NCBI RefSeq assembly: GCF_042646065.1
Contig: NZ_JBHRTA010000060.1
Location: forward strand, 1-64,000
Direction: 5' to 3'
Source: Parapedobacter deserti
GTDB taxonomy: Bacteria > Bacteroidota > Bacteroidia > Sphingobacteriales > Sphingobacteriaceae
DNA: 64,000 nucleotides
Shown here: positions 1 through 7,453 of the stretch, in pieces
How positions within the stretch are numbered: position 1 is the stretch's first letter
How the letters are laid out: every line of letters starts with the position of its first letter
Position numbers and translations under genes: made by a program
The notes under the pieces: model-generated
Seen by the model: only the letters and a program-made list of their open reading frames with translations
What the model was told of the DNA's origin: nothing
The model's database searches: none

Positions 1-115
1 TGCCCAGGGCTACGGGGAGACACGGTTGGTGAACGGATGCAGCAACGGTGTTCCCTGCTCGCGCGAGCAGCACCAGGCCAACAGGCGGACTGAAGTGACC
101 GTGCTGGAATACTAA
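1..115 (+). CDS. OmpA-family protein, C-terminal fragment
   Basis: Only the last 37 codons are present, read from base 2 to a TAA stop. They show GYGETRLVN, two cysteines spaced as in many Bacteroidota OmpA/MotB C-terminal domains, and a terminal QANRRTEV. The NRRTE stretch is the conserved end of the peptidoglycan-binding domain, so the complete protein should be an outer-membrane or periplasmic protein anchored to peptidoglycan. The stop lies seven bases from the stop of the convergent glycosidase gene, leaving no room for a separate terminator. The N-terminal part and the full domain architecture are outside the window. Confidence 0.8.
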   Translation, partial: AQGYGETRLVNGCSNGVPCSREQHQANRRTEVTVLEY

Positions 116-122
116 ACGGATC

Positions 123-3100
123 TTATTTCAATGTCACGTCCAGGTAAACGGAATGCCGTCCGTATGTTTCATAAAATGGTTTGAAAACAACGTCGTCAAT
201 GGTGAATTGCAGCTGCCCTGGATCACCTTTAATGGACCTGCTTATATCGTTGGCATCCAAGGTGACCTTGCGCCACGCTTTCCTTGCTTCGGGCTCCTGC
301 GCGGCCAGCAGTATCGGTCCGTAAAACAGACTGGCAATGTTCTGCTGGTCCATGACAGGATCGAGGTGAAACTGGAAGGGCATTTTCAATTCGATCACAT
401 CGCCATCTTTCCACCTGCGGCTTAATTGCAGGTAACTGCCAGGCTTAGCCTGAAGCTTTTGTTCTTTGCCGTTGATTTTTACAAAGAATCCTTTGGTAGC
501 CCAGCCCGGCACACGCACATGGATATCAAATTTTCCATTTCCTTTGATGGTCAGACGGGTATGGTCTTCCTTCGGAAAACTCGTTGTCTGTACCACCGTT
601 ATACCGCGTTCTGACCATTGTAGGGTAGAAGGGATGTATAGGTTGACATACAAGGCATCGTTGTCTTTGCTTTTGAAATAAATAGCATGCTGCAGCTTGG
701 TGCTACTCTCTATTGCTGTACCGTTGCAACAAGTGAAGCCCGTCATGTGCGGATTGCCAAACTGTTTGATAGACCCGGGCCTGAGCGGTACGTGATAGGT
801 GTTCGCAGGGCTGTCTTCAGCTACGGAGGCCAGAATATGGTTGTACAACCCACGCTCATAATAGTCCATTAATTCTGCCCGCTGATCGAATTGAAACAGA
901 TTGCTGGTCAACTTAAGCATATTATATGTGGCGCAGGTCTCATTCTGCCCTCCGGCAGAGAAGCCATTTTCGTACAACGTTGCCGGCTCACTGGTGAAGC
1001 ATTCTGCATTGGCGGGGTTACGCGCGCCTGCAATCCCCCCGATGCTGTACATATAATCATTGACGGTTTTATACCAGAAATTATCGGCAATCAAATAATA
1101 CGATGGATGATGGGAGACCCGATACATTTCAATGCTCCCTACAATTTGGGGAATGTGTTGGTTGGCATGTAAACCCCGGAATGTATCTACATTTTTGGCC
1201 AGTCCATGCGAATGTTCCGCATCGCCGAAAAACACCCTGATATTATCAAATAATTGCGCTGTCTCCAGGTATTTTTTTTCGTTTGTGATCCGGTATAGTC
1301 GGGCCATAGCCTCGTTCATGCCACCGAACTCACCGGCAATGTACGTATTCCACATTGTTATAAGCGTCTCGGTTGGCAACTTGCTCAAGCGGGCATACAC
1401 CCAGTCACTCATGCCGGTAGCAGTTTCAATGGCTTTTGTATTGCCGGTGACTTCATAGATATCCATTAGGCCAGCCAGAATTTTATGCAACGTGTAATAC
1501 GGAGCCCAAACCTGGTGATTCTGGCTGCCGTAGGTAGCGCCGTTTTCGAGCATGATAAACTGGTCCGGAGGATAGGCGCTGATAAAACCTTCGCCCCAGT
1601 TCCAATAATCGGTACGGATACCTGCTTCGCTAAGGTCTGAATCATAAGCTGATTTTCCCGGCCCAGGCGGCACCACAGTGGGGTCCGACACATACGTGCC
1701 GCCTGCTTCTTTCGGCTTTCCGGATAGTTGTGCCAATTCGTAAAGGGTGTTTACCATATACGCCATTTTCTCGGCGAAGTTGGCTTGGAGTGCCTTGTCA
1801 TAACCGGTCCCTGCGTAGGCTTGGGCGATTGCTGTAAGGTAGTGCCCGGTAGCATGCCCTCTTAACTTGGTGTCCTGGCTATCCCATACGCCCAAGGGCT
1901 TTGCCCCTTCGGGTTGTTTCTGGCCGAAGGCATTGCGAAACATGTAGAGAAAAGAATTGGGATCGGTTTTGGCCAATACGGAAATAAATTTATCGCGGTT
2001 TTCAATAAGTTTGGTATTGCCGCCATAAATGTCGGTTTCCAGAGAAACCTGGGCCAGATCAAACGCCTCAAGCGTCAGGCCCGGTGTAGCCGGTTTGTTT
2101 CCTTCTTTTACGGTGACAGTGGCTTTTGGTTGCAAGTCCGTTCCCGGCACATGCCCGGTAACAACATAGCGCCCCGAATTGAGCACCGTAGCATTATCGG
2201 TGGGAGAGGGCCACAGCACCCGTACTTTTGGACCTTCCATGCCATCTTTGTAGGTTCCTTGTACATAGCTCGGCAATCGCGGCAGATGGCCTGCTTCTGT
2301 TTCAATCGCTACATCGGAAACATCAACCAAGTAAGCATTATACAGCTGTTCTCTGGTTAACGCAAATTGTGGAAGATCATCCTCCGTCTTACCCATGTTT
2401 GCTGCGTCTTCATTGACTCCCTTCAGCGAATTGTAATAAATGCTGGCAACCTGTCTTCCGCCTAAGGGCACACGGTAAATACGGAAATCATGTACCAAGG
2501 CATTCAAATAGGGGTCTTCCGGCGATAGCGATTTTCCTATATAAAAGAGATTGTCCTTTCCAGATTGCTGACCGAATACCGCCGCCAACTCCATTGAAAT
2601 ATCCTCGACCTCTCCTACCGGCTTGCTATCGACATAGGTGATCATTGTCTTTGCAGGCACATCAATTACGACGGCCAGATGAACCCACTTATTCGTTTTT
2701 ATAGCTGGAGAAATCGCGCTGTTTTCGGTTTTTCCATCAGCCGTAATCAGCGCGTGGAAACCTTTTTGGGCTTTTGTCCCCGTAGGGGCTGCAAAAAAAC
2801 GGTTGTTGACATTCTTTCCGAAATCAAAAAAGCGTTGGCCCGGCTGCTCTGAGCGCAAATATATCCATCCGGATATACTAAGCGACTCTATATTTTCAAA
2901 CGCTTCTCCGGGAATCGCAACAAAGGCGTTGCCTCCCCCGGAAAGCGACAAAACCGATCCAAAGCGGTCGTCTTTGACGAATTTGGCCTCGGCACCCGAA
3001 AACGAAGCGTGCAAATTATTTCTGGACCAGTCTTTGACATCTCCGTCAAATACATAGCGTGCAACCAATCCGGTCTCACCGATTCCATCCAATATCTGAT

Positions 3101-3188
3101 CCCCGTCCTGTGCCTGAGCGATGTCAATTCCCCCATTCAAAACAGCAGCAAGCAAGACAACACCCAAGAATACGTTGTACATTTTCAT
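123..3188 (-). CDS. Secreted GH127-type (DUF1680) glycoside hydrolase with LamG-like domain
   Basis: A protein of about 1021 residues. A signal peptide (MKMYNVFLGVVLLAAVLNGG, cleavage near AQAQ) leads into a LamG/concanavalin-like domain at about 35-250, a short Ig-like linker near 310-360, and a DUF1680 six-hairpin domain from about 375 to the end. GH127 enzymes such as HypBA1 are beta-L-arabinofuranosidases with a Glu/Cys zinc site and a cysteine nucleophile. The matching residues are visible: Glu750 and Cys752 in NETCATYN, Cys820-Cys821 in FTCCNGT, and Glu734 at the spacing of the acid/base. I start at ATG 3188; the reading frame can begin three codons earlier at a GTG. Substrate is inferred to be a plant arabinoside or related furanoside. 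No SusC/SusD pair sits beside it. Confidence 0.85.
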   Translation of the reverse strand: MKMYNVFLGVVLLAAVLNGGIDIAQAQDGDQILDGIGETGLVARYVFDGDVKDWSRNNLHASFSGAEAKFVKDDRFGSVLSLSGGGNAFVAIPGEAFENIESLSISGWIYLRSEQPGQRFFDFGKNVNNRFFAAPTGTKAQKGFHALITADGKTENSAISPAIKTNKWVHLAVVIDVPAKTMITYVDSKPVGEVEDISMELAAVFGQQSGKDNLFYIGKSLSPEDPYLNALVHDFRIYRVPLGGRQVASIYYNSLKGVNEDAANMGKTEDDLPQFALTREQLYNAYLVDVSDVAIETEAGHLPRLPSYVQGTYKDGMEGPKVRVLWPSPTDNATVLNSGRYVVTGHVPGTDLQPKATVTVKEGNKPATPGLTLEAFDLAQVSLETDIYGGNTKLIENRDKFISVLAKTDPNSFLYMFRNAFGQKQPEGAKPLGVWDSQDTKLRGHATGHYLTAIAQAYAGTGYDKALQANFAEKMAYMVNTLYELAQLSGKPKEAGGTYVSDPTVVPPGPGKSAYDSDLSEAGIRTDYWNWGEGFISAYPPDQFIMLENGATYGSQNHQVWAPYYTLHKILAGLMDIYEVTGNTKAIETATGMSDWVYARLSKLPTETLITMWNTYIAGEFGGMNEAMARLYRITNEKKYLETAQLFDNIRVFFGDAEHSHGLAKNVDTFRGLHANQHIPQIVGSIEMYRVSHHPSYYLIADNFWYKTVNDYMYSIGGIAGARNPANAECFTSEPATLYENGFSAGGQNETCATYNMLKLTSNLFQFDQRAELMDYYERGLYNHILASVAEDSPANTYHVPLRPGSIKQFGNPHMTGFTCCNGTAIESSTKLQHAIYFKSKDNDALYVNLYIPSTLQWSERGITVVQTTSFPKEDHTRLTIKGNGKFDIHVRVPGWATKGFFVKINGKEQKLQAKPGSYLQLSRRWKDGDVIELKMPFQFHLDPVMDQQNIASLFYGPILLAAQEPEARKAWRKVTLDANDISRSIKGDPGQLQFTIDDVVFKPFYETYGRHSVYLDVTLK

Positions 3189-3534
3189 ATTAAACACTCT
3201 CGATCGTAAAGATAGACTTCAAAACTAAGCACATTCCCTATGTTCCTATGGGCCATTTTTAGCCAATAATCACATGATATTAGCAAGTATCCGATCCGAA
3301 AAATGGAGAAGCGTGGCTCGATAATGTGTAGTTGAGCTATGGTAAGCATTGCCTTGCCGCTGGAAGGTGGGAAGGTGGTTGGATATTGTATTTGTATGCA
3401 GAATTGTCGCTTTTTTTATAGCATGCGGTCAGTTGATAAATTTCAGATTGCATGCCAATTGTATGCCAAAGTAGGTTTTTTGTATGCCGAAGTGGGTTTC
3501 AAACATTTCCCCTTGCACCGTGTTATGATTCCAA
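3189..3534. other. Divergent intergenic region with repeated TTGyATGC motif
   Basis: About 346 bases separate the leftward glycosidase from the rightward amidohydrolase cassette. A weak -7-like box (TATCTTTA on the minus strand, 3207-3214) may serve the glycosidase. The right half holds four TTGyATGC motifs, described separately, and an 8-base tandem repeat GGAAGGTG at about 3362-3377. An open frame of 85 codons crosses the right end, but it only mirrors the repeats and overlaps the amidohydrolase gene, so I do not call it. No RNA gene was recognised. Confidence 0.5.
3392..3499. repeat. Iterated TTGyATGC motifs (operator-like)
   Basis: TTGTATGC or TTGCATGC begins at 3392, 3449, 3459 and 3480. 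The last two lie in 20-base imperfect direct repeats (3459-3478 and 3480-3499, 18 of 20 bases identical) spaced 21 bases apart, close to two helical turns. Such phasing just before the first gene of the amidohydrolase-DUF1704-ATP-grasp cassette suggests a regulator binding site. That function is inference; the repeats themselves are seen directly. Confidence 0.5.
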
Positions 3535-4335
3535 ATGGATTTGGTCTACACCATAGAAAAGATGCAAAGTCCCATTATTGCGACCGCTATTCATGACGGT
3601 CACCAGCTTGCCCTGCCATTGATTGAGTATGCGCATCTGCAGGAACATGAGCGTTTTCGTGAAGAAGATCCCTATACAGCGGAGATGGTGGATTTGCCGG
3701 TCAGCCGGGTTGTCGTAAGCACGTCGAGATTTCAAACAGACCTCAATAGGCGACGGGAGCGGGCGGTATACCGGCGCCCGGAAGATGCGTGGGGGCTGAC
3801 GGTATGGCGGCCGCCGCTTCCCGAGTTGACGGTAGAGCGTCTCTTAAAAGGGTATGATCGGTTTTACGACGATATGGCTGAATTGCTCCAATGGACAATC
3901 GCCCGGTTCGGAAGATTTGTGGTTTTGGATGTGCATAGTTACAACTATCGGCGTGACGACCCCATGACAGAGGCAAACATCGGTGAAAATCCGGAGATCA
4001 ACGTAGGTACTGGGCACAACCATGAAAAATGGAGGGCCTTCGGCCATTGTATGGTCAAATTTCTCGCCCATCATCAATTCAATGGCAGATTTCTGGACGT
4101 GAGGGAGAACGTAAAATTTAAGGGCGGTGCTTTTTCGGAATGGATAAACCGCAACTACGGTGAGTATGGCTGCGTATTGTCTTTGGAGTTTAAAAAGACG
4201 TTTATGGATGAGTGGACAGGCCGCGCGGATATAGGGCACATTCATTGCATCAGGTCCATGCTAACCGGAAGTATACCTTTCCTGTTGGACTTACTCGACA
4301 GGACGGTCGAATCATCTTATCCCTATGAACATTGA
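3535..4335 (+). CDS. N-formylglutamate amidohydrolase-like protein
   Basis: A 266-residue protein of the FGase family (PF05013), whose fold belongs to the Zn-dependent exopeptidase group. Visible family features are TAIHDG (His20-Asp21), REEDPYT, the basic block DLNRRRERAVY, LDVHSYNYRR, and a late acidic LEFKKTFMDEW. Classical HutG hydrolyses N-formylglutamate in histidine degradation, but no hut genes are nearby. The gene instead overlaps the next one by 11 bases (ATGAACATTGA), so the two are probably translationally coupled. The family is therefore confident while the substrate is open; a peptide-like N- or C-terminal amide is as plausible as formylglutamate. There is no signal peptide, so it should act in the cytoplasm. 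Confidence 0.85.
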   Translation: MDLVYTIEKMQSPIIATAIHDGHQLALPLIEYAHLQEHERFREEDPYTAEMVDLPVSRVVVSTSRFQTDLNRRRERAVYRRPEDAWGLTVWRPPLPELTVERLLKGYDRFYDDMAELLQWTIARFGRFVVLDVHSYNYRRDDPMTEANIGENPEINVGTGHNHEKWRAFGHCMVKFLAHHQFNGRFLDVRENVKFKGGAFSEWINRNYGEYGCVLSLEFKKTFMDEWTGRADIGHIHCIRSMLTGSIPFLLDLLDRTVESSYPYEH

Positions 4336-6175
4336 CATCAAGAAACAAATCCATCGTATCCTCGATAAGCTGAAAAAGGGTTATCCACTGCATGCCGATT
4401 TGCCATATGGTGGCAAACTCCACATGGAGCGGCCGGTCCCATACTTGCTGGTATACCGCGTACCGCCGCATGGGGAAGACTCCTTTACATCGACCCTCGG
4501 GAAGACCGAATCGGCGTACCTGGTGGCACCGGATACGGAAGAATGCCCGGTGACACCGATCATCAGGGCGATTGCCAGTACCATGGCGGATAAATTTGGC
4601 GGATTTTTGCTTCTTGAAGTGTGGCTGTCTGACCGTGTTGATTCGCCTCCATTCACGATTCATCTCAGCCAGAAAAGCGCATTGGCGGTGGCCGAAAAGC
4701 TGCAGACTGAACTGCAGCAGATCAAGCTGGTACATCAAACCCGCGCTATTGAGGTTGGGCTCGATAAAGGAAAGAAAATGCCATCACCGCCCTATCACCA
4801 TGAACTGTTCAACGCCGAGGAGGCCCGTAAAAGTGAAATTATCGTGATTGGGCTGGAGATAACGCCGATTTACATGAACCATACGACCGGCGCACCATAC
4901 CCGCTTTTCCTGCGCGAACTGCGTGAGCATTTCGGAAAGGCATTACGGAAAAGCTTCTTTGAGTTTGTACGAATGAAAACATCGTACAGTGCTGCACACT
5001 TCGAAATGCTGGGTATGACTGAGTTGGATGAAGTGGTGTGGGAAATTGACGGGAAATTGGCGGAGTATAGTAACCAGTTCGATTTCCTCCTTTTAGTGAC
5101 ACCGATCAACACGCAGGAAGCGTGGAGCAGCTTCGCGAAGAGCAAATACCGGAAAACCCCTGCATTTCACTATAGGCCTATGCCGATCGATCCTGAACTC
5201 ATAAAACGGAAATTATATAACCTTCGCATTGAAGATATACCCGATCCCACGATAGCCTTCCTTTTTCGGGACAAACGAAAGGAAATAGACCGCATGCTGA
5301 ATATGCTGAGCGACCGGGAAAAGCCTGATTTTCTATACAGCAGCCAGCAGCTGTTCGGTAATATTGAAGAAAACCTTCTTGAAACGGCGCGGGCGATATT
5401 GGTCGCCGCCGACCCCAATCGGTTGCCGCTGGAAAAGGAGATGATCGGCGCCAAAGAGTTTGCAGCGATGGCCAGCGTTGAGTTGGAGTACCTGAAACAG
5501 CAGTATGACATGGTATCTACTGCGGTCCGTGTACGGGACGATGTGGAGGGCGTTATGGTATCTCGTGGAACACTCAATATCAGCAGCCGATACCGCATTT
5601 CCAGAGAACGGGCTTTCTCGCTTCTCCAACATGAGGTGGGCACACATGTGGCGACCTATTATAATGGCATGGCACAGCCGTTTAAGTTGTTTTATCTCGG
5701 TGTGCCGGGGTATGAGCAATTGCAAGAAGGGCTTGCTGTGTTGAGCGAATATATGACGGGAGGGCTTACCAACCAGCGGATGCGAATACTGGCTGCAAGG
5801 GTGGTGGTCGTGCATCATATGCTCGCAGGGAATTCGTTTATCGATACGTTCTATCTGCTTACGGATAAATATGGATTTAAGCACGAAGTTGCTTTCCAGA
5901 TTACCATGCGTGTTTATCGCGGAGGAGGGCTTACCAAAGACGCCGTGTACCTCAAAGGTTTGTTGAATGTCATCGAATACATAAAGGAAGGTAATGATAT
6001 TTCGAAATTGCTCGTCGGCAAAATCAGACAGGACTACCTTCCTATCATCGAAGAACTCATGCACAGGCAGTTGCTGAAACCTTCGCCGCTGCGTCCGAAA
6101 TTTCTGGAATATCCATACATAGCAAAAATCGATGAAATAAAAAAGGCCGGCAGCGTGTTTAAAATGATCAATTAA
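4325..6175 (+). CDS. DUF1704 'QEGLP-motif' HExxxH metallopeptidase-like protein
   Basis: A 616-residue cytoplasmic protein of the family usually named flavohemoglobin expression-modulating QEGLP motif protein (TIGR02421/DUF1704). The C-terminal half carries LLQHEVGTH (His436, Glu437, His441) and then LQEGLAVLSEY with Glu468, the spacing expected for a zinc site with a distant glutamate ligand. The human relative KIAA0895L/MATCAP, in the same family, is a tubulin tyrosine carboxypeptidase with an HExxxH site, so a carboxypeptidase role is a reasonable inference. The motif reads QEGLA here, not QEGLP. Residues about 1-330 form the less conserved front part. It overlaps the amidohydrolase gene and precedes the ATP-grasp gene by 57 bases. 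Confidence 0.85.
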   Translation: MNIDIKKQIHRILDKLKKGYPLHADLPYGGKLHMERPVPYLLVYRVPPHGEDSFTSTLGKTESAYLVAPDTEECPVTPIIRAIASTMADKFGGFLLLEVWLSDRVDSPPFTIHLSQKSALAVAEKLQTELQQIKLVHQTRAIEVGLDKGKKMPSPPYHHELFNAEEARKSEIIVIGLEITPIYMNHTTGAPYPLFLRELREHFGKALRKSFFEFVRMKTSYSAAHFEMLGMTELDEVVWEIDGKLAEYSNQFDFLLLVTPINTQEAWSSFAKSKYRKTPAFHYRPMPIDPELIKRKLYNLRIEDIPDPTIAFLFRDKRKEIDRMLNMLSDREKPDFLYSSQQLFGNIEENLLETARAILVAADPNRLPLEKEMIGAKEFAAMASVELEYLKQQYDMVSTAVRVRDDVEGVMVSRGTLNISSRYRISRERAFSLLQHEVGTHVATYYNGMAQPFKLFYLGVPGYEQLQEGLAVLSEYMTGGLTNQRMRILAARVVVVHHMLAGNSFIDTFYLLTDKYGFKHEVAFQITMRVYRGGGLTKDAVYLKGLLNVIEYIKEGNDISKLLVGKIRQDYLPIIEELMHRQLLKPSPLRPKFLEYPYIAKIDEIKKAGSVFKMIN

Positions 6176-6232
6176 CTTACAGTCGATGATAATCAACGGA
6201 TAATCAAATCAGCCAAATAAGATAAAATATAT

Positions 6233-7240
6233 ATGACCATTACTTTTGTAGTCAATCAAGTACGTAAAGAATCGGCCGGCTTTACGACAACAGCTCTTGC
6301 ATTAGAAGCGCATAAGCGTGGACACACCGTTTACTACGTTGGGGTAGGCGATTTAGTCTACTTGCCCGACGGTAGTGTGGGCGGCCATTGCCGTAAAATG
6401 CCTGATCGCGAATTCCGCTCGTTGCGTACGTTTCTGGAAGCCATTGTCGAAGTCGAAAAGAAACTGGTGAGTGCGGTGAAATGGGATGTCATGTGGCTCC
6501 GAAATGATCCGGCCGTGGATATGGAAAAACGGCCCTGGGCACAGGACGCCGGCGTGCTTTATGGGCAATTGGTGGGCCAGCAGGGGACGTTGGTACTCAA
6601 CAACCCGGATGGGCTAATAAAAGCGTCTAATAAAATGTACTTGCAATATTTTCCAGAGCAAGTACGGCCTCAGACGGTGATTACGCGCAGTATCGCTGAT
6701 GTACAAGCTTTTTACCGCGACCAAAACCATCGAATTATCCTTAAACCGCTTAAGGGTTCAGGGGGCAAAAACGTTTTCCTCATCGATAAAAAGGACAATA
6801 AAAACCTCAAGCAGATTGTGGAGGCGATATGCCGCGACGGGTTTGCCATTGCCCAGGAATACCTGCCTGCAGCGAAAAAAGGTGATATCCGATTGTTTTT
6901 GATGGACGGAGAGCCGCTAACGAAGAACGGCAAAGTGGCGGCCATTCAACGGGTACAACAGGCCGGCGAGATTAGGAGCAACATCCATCAGGGGGGGACT
7001 GCAAAACCGGCTAACATGAACAAAGCGATGCAAGGCATCGTAGAGGCAGTAGGTCCGTTGTTGCGAAAAGACGGGATGTTCTTGGTTGGGCTGGACTTAG
7101 TAGGAGATAAGCTGATGGAAATAAATGTGTTCAGTCCTGGCGGACTCATCCATGCAAACGAGTTCCATCAGGAGGATTTTATCGAAGAAGTCATCACAGC
7201 GGTAGAACAAAAAGTAAAAAATTACGTCCCGAATCCGTAA
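6233..7240 (+). CDS. ATP-grasp ligase, glutathione-synthetase-like
   Basis: A 335-residue ATP-grasp enzyme resembling GshB/RimK-type ligases. It shows an N-terminal Rossmann-like start (MTITFVVNQVRKES), the lysine/glycine loop ILKPLKGSGGKNVF, EYLPAAKKGDIRLFL, the RSNIHQGGTAKP segment and EINVFSPGG, which match the glutathione synthetase ATP-grasp core and its metal-binding glutamate/asparagine. No glutamate-cysteine ligase is present, so glutathione synthesis is not shown. With the two peptidase-like neighbours it may add an amino acid to a peptide or protein end that the others remove; that is a hypothesis. It closes the three-gene cassette; 213 bases follow without a clear hairpin. Confidence 0.85.
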   Translation: MTITFVVNQVRKESAGFTTTALALEAHKRGHTVYYVGVGDLVYLPDGSVGGHCRKMPDREFRSLRTFLEAIVEVEKKLVSAVKWDVMWLRNDPAVDMEKRPWAQDAGVLYGQLVGQQGTLVLNNPDGLIKASNKMYLQYFPEQVRPQTVITRSIADVQAFYRDQNHRIILKPLKGSGGKNVFLIDKKDNKNLKQIVEAICRDGFAIAQEYLPAAKKGDIRLFLMDGEPLTKNGKVAAIQRVQQAGEIRSNIHQGGTAKPANMNKAMQGIVEAVGPLLRKDGMFLVGLDLVGDKLMEINVFSPGGLIHANEFHQEDFIEEVITAVEQKVKNYVPNP

Positions 7241-7392
7241 GACTGGCGGCGTCGTTGTTCCGGCACAGGATTATGGTGTCAGTGCTCCGACAGATTGGCA
7301 AGTTATTTCCAATGATGTCGGCGATTCCTGTATTGGTTTGCGTAGCCGGTATCGGTAACTTGGTACTGGAAGTGTTAAAATTAACCCTTCCC

Positions 7393-7424
7393 TTGGCATA
7401 AACAACCAAAAAAGAATATCTTAG
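7393..7424 (+). promoter_or_regulatory. Bacteroidota-type promoter for the MG2/plug protein
   Basis: TTG (7393-7395), a 21-base spacer and TATCTTAG (7417-7424) resemble the -33/-7 pair TTTG and TAnnTTTG of Bacteroidota. The predicted transcript start would leave about 25 bases before ATG 7454. Confidence 0.5.
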
Positions 7425-7453
7425 CCACTTATTCCATAATAAGATTGATTTGA

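Noticed and set aside
3339..3596. 85-codon frame before the amidohydrolase
   Set aside because: It mainly translates the TTGyATGC repeats and overlaps the real gene in another frame.
3535..4335. Reading the amidohydrolase as HutG of histidine degradation
   Set aside because: No histidine-degradation genes are near, and the tight linkage is with a DUF1704 peptidase and an ATP-grasp ligase; the family name does not fix the substrate.
5333..6196. Minus-strand open frame of 287 codons opposite the DUF1704 gene
   Set aside because: It lies wholly across a conserved plus-strand gene, has no recognisable motif and no promoter.
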